Positions 35,090 to 45,495 of a stretch of DNA of 64,000 nucleotides are shown here, one piece after another (within the stretch, counting starts at the first letter, position 1; every line of letters begins with the position of its first letter). Under the pieces are notes generated by a model that saw only the letters and a list, made by a program, of their open reading frames with translations, searched no databases and was not told the DNA's origin. The position numbers and the translations under genes were made by a program. Source of the DNA: Saxidomus purpurata (taxonomy: Eukaryota > Mollusca > Bivalvia > Venerida > Veneridae); contig JAFMSR010000003.1 of assembly GCA_022818135.1 (NCBI GenBank), forward strand, positions 11,190,251 through 11,254,250. The letters run 5' to 3'.

Positions 35090-35140
35090 AGCTGCCACGC
35101 ACTTGCGGGCCGCAGAAGCGGCCCGCTATATTTATAACGG
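35090..35140 (-). promoter_or_regulatory. Candidate core promoter of the insulin-like gene
   Basis: On the minus strand TATAAATA lies at 35136-35129, directly followed by a perfect GC hairpin (GCGGGCCGC / GCGGCCCGC, 35105-35126). A start site about 30 bases downstream would fall near 35,100, some 340 bases before the acceptor of the ATG exon. A weak donor (AAAGTAAAG) is present around 34,975-35,000. The TATA match and spacing are seen; use as a promoter is inference. Confidence 0.35.
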
Positions 35141-35169
35141 GTGTGTAAAGATGAATGGAGAGTTAATAT

Positions 35170-35335
35170 GCGTCTCTCTTCATTGAAAAATTGAGGTACT
35201 GAGATGAATATTGTAGACACAGTCTATTTTTCTTGAACGCATGGAGTTGTCGTTCGTTATTTAGATGCGTCTCTCATCATTGAAAAAATGAGGCACTTCT
35301 GATATGAATATTGTAGAAAAAGCCTATTTTCCTTA
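35170..35335. repeat. Tandem duplication of ~90 bp
   Basis: ATGCGTCTCTCTTCATTG / ATGCGTCTCTCATCATTG, GAGATGAATATTGTAGA / GATATGAATATTGTAGA and CTATTTTTCTT / CTATTTTCCTT recur in the same order. Confidence 0.7.
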
Positions 35336-35507
35336 TGGAGTGTTTCTGTTCTAAAAATAGTAACAATATTTCATATACTGTCCTACCACCGAATTTAGAC
35401 AGTGACGTATACATTTGTTTACAAATCTTTAATAAATCGATATATATATAATTAGATATCAAAGTTATAATACTACAGGCCGGTCAGTAGATGTGGTGTC
35501 GTGTCAG

Positions 35508-35815
35508 TTTCATAGTGAGTGAAGCCTATATATTTGCTAGCTCATAGTGAGTAAATCCTATATATTTGCTAGCTCATAGTGAGCAAAGCCTCTATATTTG
35601 CTAGCTCATAGTGAGTGAATCATGTATATTTGCTAGGTCATAGTGAGTAAAGTCTCTTTATTTGCTAGTTCATAGTGAGTAATGCCTCTATATGTGCTAG
35701 CTCATAGTGAGTAAAGCCTATATTTTTGCTAGCTCATCGTGAGTAAAGCCTGTATATTTGCTAGCTCATAGTGAGTAAAGCCTATATATTAGTAGAATAG
35801 TGATTGCTAGCTCAT
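35508..35815. repeat. 32-bp tandem repeat
   Basis: About nine units with CATAGTGAGTAAAGCC and TATATTTGCTAGCT, spaced exactly 32 bases at 35511, 35543 and 35575 and onwards. Confidence 0.9.
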
Positions 35816-36280
35816 AGTATATTATTTGAATGATTGCTGATTCGATTTATGCTCAAAGTGAATATAGACTGTGTATTTTTAGAATGACTGCCGGTTAAAT
35901 GCATACTTTCCCATATTTTTTGCCAGTTAGCACCGTGCCAAGTTGTAACCTTGGTGACAGAACTGCTACCTTGTTCTCGATGGGTTAGTATAATTGCATG
36001 TCTTCTTAAACGTAGAGTCGAAGCCCAAAATGGGGATCGAAATGTGAAAAGTATTAAAGTTATCAACACTTACAAAACATGAATTTCTTAATGTTATGTA
36101 AGATCTATCCATTCATATGTGTCGATGGTACCATGAAACCCGATGATGTCGTATGATTGTTAAATGAATACTGTTTAAATCGATGGTTGCATTACCGTGT
36201 GTTTTTGCGTCATAGAAATATCAATTACTTTGTACCTACTATTATATTCCGACGTATAGTGTGAAAAAAGGTTTCGAGAT

Positions 36281-36357
36281 TCCGTCAATATGTACTCGTG
36301 GTGTTGCAATTCGTAATTCCGTCAATATGTACTCGTGGTGTTGTTAATTCGTAATTC
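36281..36357. repeat. Two-copy ~37-bp tandem repeat
   Basis: ATTCCGTCAATATGTACTCG and TGGTGTTG...AATTCGTAATTC occur twice in succession. Confidence 0.8.
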
Positions 36358-36652
36358 AAATGACGACAAGCATTAATTGGGTGATTTCGTTACCTAGTAA
36401 TTAAGACTTTAGGTAGAAAAACGTAAATTCTTCTGTTTTAAGAGTGCCATGTTTATTTTACTCGTACAACTACATTTATTACTATTCTTATATTACTGTT
36501 TCATTACATGATAAGTATTGTCCGAATGATATGTCTTTAATCAGGAGATGTTCGTTACATTGCTTCTCGTATATTAAGTAGTGAAACACTTAAAAATATT
36601 TCATCATGTAGGTTTTCACACACATATCACTGCAAAAGTTTGTGTTAGATCA

Positions 36653-37966
36653 TTATGATGATTCACCTTCGTCTATATCTTCGTCCATGTCTTCGGAAAC
36701 GTCTGGCGGGTTGTACTTGTTAAGGATTTTATCAAACAGAAACTGTGTTTTCTGTATGGCGTATTTCAGAGCCTCTTCCTTTTCATAGTTTTCAATCGTA
36801 ATAAGATGACTGACTTTATCCTTTATGCTTCTATACGTTGGGTCTTCCTTCATACTGTTGAACCACAATAGTTTTCTACCAAAGACATTCATCATAGCCC
36901 TTCGATAGGTGCTTCTCATGTTATTAAAAACAGTTTCCCTGGCTTCACTTTCACTGATTCCATCCTCTTCTTCCATGAGTTCATGAACTGCATTTTGGAA
37001 CTGTGTGTCACAGCTGTTAAACACCTCGACTATAATATCATGCCAAGGATCAACATCCCAAGCACGTCATCGTCTGATTCATCACTTCCAGACATTTCAA
37101 CGTCATCGTTAGACCCAAAACTGTCCTCACGTTCAGAAATTTCCGACAAAGAATCGTCGTCAGAATCCTCGTTCGAATGTGCACTCTTTTTATGACGTAG
37201 TTCATATTATCCCGTCTTCCAAAACTTTTCAAACAAATATCACACTGAATCATCGTTGTCGACGATTTCTCTGTGAATGAGGAGGAGTCAGTTGTGCAAT
37301 CACTTAAATATTGGTCCAATAGTAGTGATAGTATCAGAATTTATAGGTGTACTTTCCACCTCCTTTTTGGGCTTTTTAGTGCCTTTCCTTCCTGGTGTTT
37401 CTCCAGAGTTTTTTCGCTTGAGCGTTTTTCGCACCGTTTTCGTTCGCTCAAGTTCAGACAAAGTCCCAGGTGACTGACGTTCCAACATGCTCTTTGCTAT
37501 AGCTGTCGTCTGTGCCGACGGTATGACCATGCGTATATACATTTAGGACCAAGGTTCTTTTCTGTCATGAGATCGGTTCCTCTTAAAGGTCCTCTTCCTA
37601 AATTTAACGGGTTTTCTAAATATATCCATCACCTTTTAAAATTATGTCTTAACTCTTCCAATACCAATTGGTAACTGAGATGTCGATCAACTCAAAGTAT
37701 TGTAATATTATTTTTATTTATAATGCTAATAATTTTTATAGCTTCTAAAGTCTTCCGCTCTACATCAGTTTTGTCCCTAGATTATGTTTAAGATGACTCA
37801 AAAATGTTCTTCTTTCCTGAAATATTTCTTCACAGCATACGCATTTGTTGGAATAATAATCCTGTGTATGCCATACTCGAAAATGATGCAAAAGGTTTCT
37901 CCAAAACAAAAAGTAATAACCACATTTTATGCACTGAAATATGAATGTTTCTACTTTTGTTTCCAT
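36653..37966 (-). pseudogene. C2H2 zinc-finger / acidic-linker gene, frameshifted copy
   Basis: Four adjacent open segments on one strand read as one damaged protein. The first (37966-37760) has two C2H2-like fingers (FQCIKCGYYF...H-x4-H and NKCVCCEEIF...H-x3-H). The second (37542-37300) is very basic with KRKNSGETPGRKGTKKPKK. The third (37319 down) has a finger IQCDICLKSFGRRDNM whose His pair RHKKSAH is in another frame, so a frameshift lies inside the finger; an acidic run EDSDDDSLSEISERED follows. A second frameshift leads into DVDPWHDIIVEV and the last segment (37024-36653), rich in Trp/Lys/Glu and ending in the acidic DVSEDMDEDIDEGESS. Finger-basic-acidic-helical order suggests a nuclear DNA-binding protein. 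Two or more frame breaks without splice signals argue for a dead copy. I do not recognise a named gene. Confidence 0.6.
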
Positions 37967-39055
37967 TTAAAATTAATGTTAATGTTTACTCAATCCAACA
38001 ACGGTTTAAGTTTTAAGTAAATTTCTCTGATACTTTAGTAAATTCCTCATGTTACAAACATTAATGTTTCTGTGTAAATGAATGAGGTAAAAGTGATGTT
38101 CCCTCCTGTTTGGCAATACAGTTTGAATGATTTAAACATAAACAGGTTTTAGTTTATGAAATTTCACCTCCTGTTCTCCAGGGATTAATATCTACATACA
38201 TATTATCATTATAGGGAACTTGTTCAAACAAATCTATACATTTTACAAATATTGTAACTAATCAAGTGACCAGGCTTCATAAAAGGCACAAGTTGAAATG
38301 CTAAATAATGCGACCGTACATTATATAGCTCAAATTCAAGAATACCATGGCTTACACATTATAAATTCTTTAACATAAGTTAGGAAGCAAAACGTCTGTT
38401 TCTCCAATACAATATCGATGTTGCATTACATTTTACACTTATTGCACTATAAACTAATTATTTAGGCGTTCATCTTTGTGTATTTGTAAAAACGTTGTTC
38501 TAAGGATATGCTAAAAGTTTTAAATTAAATCTAAATAAATAAATATCACATATGTAATATATACTGTAAAAGCAAAACAGAATATGAATCTGCTATAAAA
38601 ACTACTGTATGTATGTATATTAACATATTAGCGAACCTTCTGTGTAATAGAGCAGCTAGAAGTGGTTCACTGACTGTTATAAATGATTACTGGCGCGTGA
38701 TTTGAATTCGATATTTATTAAGTTTATGTTTAACAAACAGACGTATCTGCATTTTGCAACTGATTTTCTAACGTATTTAAGTGATCCTCATTATCTTTCC
38801 TCATAATTGTTACGATAGTTGCCTTTAGTCTTTAAACTATTAGCCATTTGTTGTGTTAAACGAATAACGTAGTGCAAAATAAAGTTATTCATCTTTAAGA
38901 ATTTTTTTTAACATACTAGGACGCAATGAGATTATAATAAAGCAATTATTTTAACATTACGTTCAGGTGATTGTCATTTACACCATAAAGTCAGTCACGG
39001 TGTGCTTCACGTTCCTATGTATATTTTAACTTTAAGCATTAGTGCACTTTACGGA
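37967..39055. other. No recognisable feature
   Basis: Very AT-rich. No gene, RNA or repeat recognised. Confidence 0.5.
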
Positions 39056-39157
39056 ACTGATGGTGCAAAATCCCTCACGGTGCGTTTTCCCTCCCAATGT
39101 ACTTTAAGATCTGATGCGTTTTCCCTCCCGTGAGGGATTCTGCACCATCAGTTTCCT
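39056..39157. mobile_element. Palindromic MITE
   Basis: ACTGATGGTGCAAAATCCCT and AGGGATTCTGCACCATCAGT are inverted. GCGTTTTCCCTCCC occurs in each half. Confidence 0.7.
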
Positions 39158-39311
39158 ACTACTTATATGGTGATATATTACCCACCTAGACTTATATTAC
39201 CCGAGCCGTTCCCGCCAAAACAGTTACCCCTCGGTGACGGATATTTCGATCTGAACCTCGTGCTCATGACAGAAACAATTATTCTTATTTTTATGATTTT
39301 TTATGTTAGAA

Positions 39312-39456
39312 TAGCGCTAACGAACGTTTTTTAATGTTATAACACCTGCAGAAACCCTCGGGGTATGTTGGTGCCCTCGCCCTAACGGGTTCGGGCACCA
39401 ACCATCCCTCGGGATTCTGCAGATGTTATAACACGAAAAAACGTGCGTTAACCCTA
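39312..39456. mobile_element. Palindromic MITE (AACGTTTTTT family), copy 1
   Basis: GTTATAACACCTGCAGAA pairs with TTCTGCAGATGTTATAAC and GTTGGTGCCC with GGGCACCAAC. The outer TAACGAACGTTTTTT matches the complement of AAAAAACGTGCGTTA. The sister copy is at 41.29 kb. Confidence 0.75.
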
Positions 39457-39535
39457 CATATCTATTTACGGATCGTTGACCAATCAGAGGACCGCAAATT
39501 TTATCGAAGGGTAATAAATATATGCATTATATACT

Positions 39536-39921
39536 CTTCAACAAAATTTCCAGCCGTTTGATTGGTCAATGATCCGTAAAAACGGGCCAGCCGCTAATAT
39601 ACGCTTGACATAACCCCGTCATTTTAGGAAACCATACGACGATGACGTCGTTAAAATGACTTCATGTTTGTTATGCTTTCTGATGACGTTTCCCGCGATT
39701 TTCGACAAGAAACAAACACAACATGAGAGTTTAAACATAAAATAAACAGGAAAAACTGTTGGTATCAATGTAATATCACGAAAATTTTGAGCAAAGAGCC
39801 GTGAATGTACTTAACCATACAGCTCGTAGCTGTGGCTGCGCCACTTATGAAAATATCACTTTTGGTGCCCACTCGCTGAAATTATTACGTGATATGACAC
39901 CGATACCAACAATTATCCTCC
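39536..39921. mobile_element. Fold-back family element (GTTGGTATCGGTG), copy 2
   Basis: Contains TTCCAGCCGTTTGATTGG (also at 6,667), CATACGACGATGACGTCG, GTTTCCCGCGATTTTC and AAATAAACAGG. An inner palindrome follows, CTGTTGGTATCAATGTAATA ... GATACCAACAATTATCC. Reverse orientation relative to the copy at 7.86-8.30 kb. Confidence 0.7.
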
Positions 39922-41284
39922 ATATATTTCTAACTTGTAATGTGTATTTATAAAAGAACTTTGTGAATGTTTTTAACGGTCTATTTCTTCGGTATAGTCT
40001 GACTTTGACCATTGAGCTACGACCTGTATGTTTTCCTCGGCTTTTATCGTTGTTTTACAAAAAGTTAAAAGTATATTAACGGCTCAGTACTCAAAATCGT
40101 ACTTTAAGACATTTGTCTTGGTAATACAAGTGTAAAGAGTAAGCGACCGTCGGACTTTAAAATAATATGCACATTCAACCAAGATTATAAACTTTACTTC
40201 TGTAAATTTACAGGCAATAATAATTTTTCTTACAATCTATTTGCTTAAATGCAATAATCATCATATATTCTACGATTTGATAACCAAAATTAATATCTCA
40301 GAACGAATCAGATACAAACTTGAAATGTCGATCCTGATTGGTCGCGCATTTTAATTTTCCGCGGCTATTGTATACTGCATATCTAAAAAAAAGCTCACGG
40401 TCTAAAAAGAACGAAAATTTTTTTTGACTGTTGTATAATGCATTTAAGTAGTCTGGAAAAAAAACAACAGAAAATATATTAAGTATCATAAAACATGATT
40501 CTGTACTCTAGAATATATAGTTGTCATTTACAATTTGTACTTACATTTGCGAGAGTGTAATTTCGCTCTTAAAATGGTTGCGAACAATTTCAACGGCCCC
40601 AGCTAACGCCGTCTTGCAGCTATTATAAAACACAGAGATCTGTCGCAAACATCAAATTAATAAACAAGTCAACTTTTTATTATACAATATAAACGAAGCA
40701 AAATATACCTGCGCGTTGTGCAGCACGCACATACAATAAAACGGACACGAAAGTTGTAATCCAAATGTGCACTTGTTAGTCCTTACATTCCATTCTACCG
40801 GAACTTGATTTCATTTCCGTTCTGCCCTAATTTTATTATTAAAATATATTCTGAACGAAGCAAACCTCCCTGTTAGAGGTTACACTTTGTAATGATGCGT
40901 TTGTACTTAAGACTGAACTATTGAACTGTTCCTCCAGGGATCGATGCGGTGTTACGCCATAAATAGGTAGGGTATTATATCGTCATATATTAGTAATTAC
41001 GGTATGAAAATTAATCGAAAATTAGCCGACTAATTATATTCCGCTGGCGAAGGAGCAATGTGATATTACCATACACCGTGTCGTGACAATGCCCGTGAAT
41101 ATCACGTTTGTAACGAAAATAACCACTGTCTTATATTACGGTAAACAAAATACAATAGTCATTTTGGGCAAATGTTTTTTTTTTTAAAACAACAGAAAAA
41201 AACGGCAAGCTAACTATAATTTGTTGCAAATATGAAAAAACCTTGACCCTACAAATTAGCAGTTAAAACTCAATTATAATATAG
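39922..41284. other. Mostly unassigned; decayed TTTGCGAC-family copy at 40.31-40.66 kb
   Basis: GATCCTGATTGGTCGCGCAT, GGTTGCGAACAATTTCAACG and TGTCGCAAACATCAAATTAA match the 15.6-15.8 kb family. Nothing else recognised. Confidence 0.5.
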
Positions 41285-41430
41285 AGTTAACGAACTATTT
41301 TTAATGCTATATAACATCTGCAGAATCCCGAGGGATGGTTTGTGTCCGATCCCGAAAGGGCGAGGGCACCAACATAGTCCGAGGTTTCTGCAGGTGTTAT
41401 AAAACGAAAAAAAAAACGTGCGTAAACGCT
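41285..41430. mobile_element. Palindromic MITE (AACGTTTTTT family), copy 2
   Basis: Same landmarks as the 39.31 kb copy: ATAACATCTGCAGAATCCC and GGTTTCTGCAGGTGTTATAA, with GGGCGAGGGCACCAAC in the centre, then CGTGCGTAAACG outside. Confidence 0.75.
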
Positions 41431-42513
41431 ATTCTAGAATAATTATCAGAAAAAATGAAAACGAAACGCTCTTACTGGCGGGACAACGTCCGTGTTGTTT
41501 ACGTTATACTTATGACATCACTAGCGTTTTAAGCCCGGCACTGTATGTCATGCTTCATGAAAGCCTTGAGGACAGACCCATTGTTTACAGTTGCCCTGTA
41601 ATGCGCATAAATGAAAACTCGTGAAATCTCCCCATTAACACACGTTTTTTCCTCCTGTTAAAAACACCGAAAAAATGGACAAAAAACAGCACATTTTATG
41701 CTAGAATAAAAGGGGGAAAAACAGCATACAAAAAAAGTACAGACCAAATTTTTTACAGAACAGAACTTTATTAAAATCCCATTAGCACTTTCGACAGTCG
41801 TAAATAGATAATAAATAATGATAGAATTGTGTTCTACTGAAGATTTTTTCTTGTTTATTCAAGAAAAAACGTTGTCAGACTGCGCTTCCGGTTTTTTTTT
41901 TGTTGCTATATTTTTGAAGAAAAAAACCCTACATATGTATGACTGAATGTACTTTTGAATTAAAAAGCAACGTCAATACTGCCGGTAGGATATATTTCTC
42001 GGTAAATTTATTAGAGCTACAAGTAATTTTACATCCAAAGTGCTCAATATGAGAGCAAACATAATTTCAATGACATATGATGTGTGTTACCGTGATAATG
42101 CATTTTTTGAAATACTCGTACACTGGGTCAGGTAAATGACTGCTAATCAGTTACAGCTAGCGTCTGACCGACACGGTAATCGTTATATTAGAAACATTCT
42201 TTAACTTTGTATGCTTGCCAGTATAGATTCAACAAAGAGCTTCATCTGCCTTGGATTTGCATTTATTTATACAGTTCCGAGTGTTCTTAATAAATGTATA
42301 CTATATTTTCAGAGGTTTTGTATAGTGAGAAATATTGGGTTATGGTAAGTTCAAGTTGCCGGCATGTCAGACCGTTTGAAGACGGTAACCTCGGATTCAA
42401 ACTACTACCTCGTGTTAAATTTTGTCTTTTGCATAGCTGTGTATCTGTAATGTCGTGGCACAAGAGCTGTCTTTTAAATGTAGTGCGTGCATTGTCTTTT
42501 GCCATTTAGAATA
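41431..42513. other. No recognisable feature
   Basis: AT-rich with A and T runs. Short open frames only. Confidence 0.5.
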
Positions 42514-42684
42514 CTGTAAACTCCGTATTTAACGACTCCAGCTATAGCGAACTTCTGGATATGAAGAACATATTTTCTGGGCCCCGAATTGTTTCCTTCT
42601 TTATTCGATATGAAAATGCTATAACGTATTCCGGATATAAGGAACAAATGATCCGAAGGAGTTCGTTATATACAGAGTTTACTG
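42514..42684. mobile_element. Pogo-like MITE, copy 3
   Basis: CTGTAAACTCCGTATTTAAC and GTTATATACAGAGTTTACTG termini with flanking TA. One substitution in the left terminal CAGT. Confidence 0.75.
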
Positions 42685-43332
42685 TAAAAAATAAAGTTTC
42701 AGAATAAATTATTTATCCTTCTGTGTGACCAAAAATTTTCAACTGCTTAGGTATTATCGGCTGAATTTAATTGTAAATGTATATATTGGGTCAGACCTGT
42801 CATTTGCAGACGAGTGGCGTCAAAACCTTGCGGTCACACCATAAAAAGTGTTAAGCTGTGTTGGAAGTCTTTACGTAAAATGTTCATCAGTACGTAAATT
42901 TATACCTTGAGGGTCTATTGACTTAACCCTTCCGCACCCATGAATTACCAGGCAATGATTTTTAAACTTATGTGTACGCATATATCTATTACGTCAGTCA
43001 CACAACCCTACATAAACTGTACCACTGGTCAAGAGCAGATGAATAAGGTTCAATGAATCGTGTCTGTACTTTTAACTAAGTAGACTTTACAACGGTTAAA
43101 GCCGAGGAATACCGCCTGTTACATGTTGACCACAACAGTTTTAAGTTATACCTTTATGATTAGATTTATACTCTTCGAATAGTGAATAGTAATTTATCAG
43201 CAGTTTCATTTCTGTTGAATACAGTGTTGATCTTGTTTGACTATCATCCTAGTCAAACATTTGATATTCAACACATTGTGTAAGGTTAACATTCATTTCT
43301 GTCTAATACTAAAAGAAATTCAGTATTCATTA

Positions 43333-43534
43333 TAGTAAACTTTGTATATAACGAACTCCCTGGGACCATTTAAATTTGTTCCTTATATCCGGAGTATGAT
43401 ATATCCATATAGAATATTCATTTTTATTTAACAATTACATAATCGGGCCTAGAAGATATGTTCGTTATATCCGGAATTTCCTTATATCCGGAATTTCGTT
43501 ATATCCGGAGTCGATATAATATACGAAGTTGACT
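43333..43534. mobile_element. Pogo-like MITE, copy 4 (inverted relative to copies 1-3)
   Basis: TAGTAAACTTTGTATATAAC at the left, and interior TGGGACCATTTAAATTTGTT is the reverse complement of the copy-2 interior. Three CCGGAATTTC/CCGGAGTC motifs lie near the right end. More diverged than the other copies. Confidence 0.7.
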
Positions 43535-43639
43535 TTATTTCTTACAAAGTTTACATAGCATTTGGTGTAGCTTTCAGATTTGTTCGTTAATATAAGCAAA
43601 TTATGTATTTTAACCGGTAATTACTTTAAGGTATACCGA

Positions 43640-44085
43640 CAAGAATCCCTATAATCGTGTAAAAATCATTGTATTTCATGTGTTTTTTCAAAGCACATCT
43701 TGTGTTTTAAGTTTAAGCTTTTTGACCTCATTATGCACATTTGTCCATTTCCATCCCAAACGGGATACATATTAAGTCGCGGTGAATTGCATGCAATCCA
43801 TAATTTGCCGAATTTTAATCGTGTAAATGATCACAGTCTGCGCTAATAACGTGTTATTTTCAGGACAGGCAACCCTGTTTTGAAGCATATAATTCATTCA
43901 ATGATTACAATTGCAAATTCCAAACCGTGTTTTAAAATAAAAATGTCGAAAGACAATTTTCATGCATTAAACCTTTTTTCCTATGTTAATATTCAGATTT
44001 CCATCCCAAAGTGAAAGAACTTAACGTGTATGTAAGTCCCGTGTTTAATCAACAGTTATTGCAGGACAACTGTTCTTTTTTTATT
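43640..44085. repeat. Diverged two-unit repeat
   Basis: TTTCCATCCCAAA occurs twice (about 43,748 and 44,000) with GTTATT(T/G)...CAGGACA motifs after each. Units of roughly 200-250 bp. Weak. Confidence 0.35.
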
Positions 44086-44089
44086 TTTC

Positions 44090-44370
44090 CGTGAATTATA
44101 GAGTTTTTCATCAGTTAAAAGTGATAATCCACAGTTTGCGACGATGGATTACCTTTTTATTTTTCATGTTCAGTTTACCCGGTTTACGTCAAAAAGTGTA
44201 CCGAGCGATTTTGCTGGACCAATGCATTGACGTCGTTTAAATGCCGTATTTGTTCTAATGTTTTATAATGTCGTTATTTTCAATGTTTTATAGAAACAAA
44301 CTCAAAAAAATAAGTTTTAACCATAAAATAAACAGAAAATTGTTGGTATCGGTGTAATTTGTTAATGGTC
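44090..44370. mobile_element. Fold-back family element, copy 3
   Basis: AAAGTGATAATCCACAGTTT, ACCATAAAATAAACAG and TTGTTGGTATCGGTGTAA match the reverse complement of 7.9-8.3 kb. Confidence 0.65.
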
Positions 44371-44519
44371 ATTAAAGTGCATATTGAACTCTGGCGGTGC
44401 CACTATGTGAGGCGTCATTTAATCAACACGTTTATTATAGGATTAACTGTTCTCTATGTAATTTTGATATTTGCGACTGTATATACGGTTTTTAATGGTC
44501 GCAAATATTTTTAACAGCT

Positions 44520-45250
44520 ACTACTTTCAGACAAGAAGAATTCTTAAGTTTCTATATACATCTAGAAAAATTATATAAGAAAGCACTACATCCCCTTAAG
44601 GGCCTCATTTCTGTAAAAACCCAGATTCTAAATTTTCTGTTGTTAGAGAATACAAATTTGATGAATTGTGCCAAACAAAGTAATATTCTCACGTCAAGCC
44701 TTTTCAGAAAAAAGGAGCATTTTTAAAATTTCACCACTCCATTTGGGCCTCATCTCTGAAGACAAAAAATTTTCAGTATCTCACAGTGATACAGAACTCA
44801 ATTCTTATCAGTTTAATTCAATCAATACTGTTAGTTTCAGAAAACAAAAATTTCTAAGTCTCTTAATAGAGTATTTCAGAAAAGCACTACACCCCCTTAA
44901 GGGGCCTGATTTCTAAAACAAATCTGAAAGTGTAGGGGTGGATATTAGAAAGAGTGATAATTAAATTATTTGAGCCAATTTCAATTTTATTTTGATAACC
45001 GGTTTCAGAGAAATAGAATTTTAATGTTTTTTATATTGAATATAGAAGAAAATAACAATTAAAGGGCAATAACTCTAAAGATACTAATCCGATATTGACG
45101 AAAGATGTATGTTCACCGCGCCATTTTGCTATTGTACACTTATTTCAAGTTTCATGAAATTCTATCCATTGGCTCTTGAGTTATGACTCCGGACGGACGG
45201 ACAGACAGACGGACAACGCCAAAACAATATCCCTCCGCCTTTGGCGGCGG
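44520..45250 (+). repeat. Pearl-like repeat with GACGG tract
   Basis: Tandem-related units with AAAGCACTACA(T/C)CCCCTTAAGGG occur at about 44,580 and 44,879, and a diverged TTTCACCACTCCATTTGGGC between. AGGGCAATAACTC and GTTTCATGAAATTCTATCC lead to GGACGGACGGACAGACAG and the right end CCTCCGCCTTTGGCGGCGG. Confidence 0.65.
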
Positions 45251-45264
45251 ATAACAATAATATT

Positions 45265-45495
45265 CCATGCCCCGTACTTATAAAAGTTTCTTGAGCACAA
45301 TCTAATGCTCAGCACGAAATCATGCTCAAGTTATATGAACTAAAGTCAAGTTATATCTTTTTACAAAGTTAGTTTTCATAACAATAACCAGAAGTCTGTT
45401 CTTGAGCTTATGTATCTTTACATTAAATCCGACTTTGTTAATGAATATAACTTGATTTGACTTCAAATTACTTGAGCATGATTTATAAGAACTGG
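45265..45495. mobile_element. Inverted-repeat MITE
   Basis: ATCATGCTCAAGTTATATGA on the left matches in reverse the TATAACTTGATTTGACTTC...ACTTGAGCATGAT block on the right. About 230 bp and AT-rich. Confidence 0.55.
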
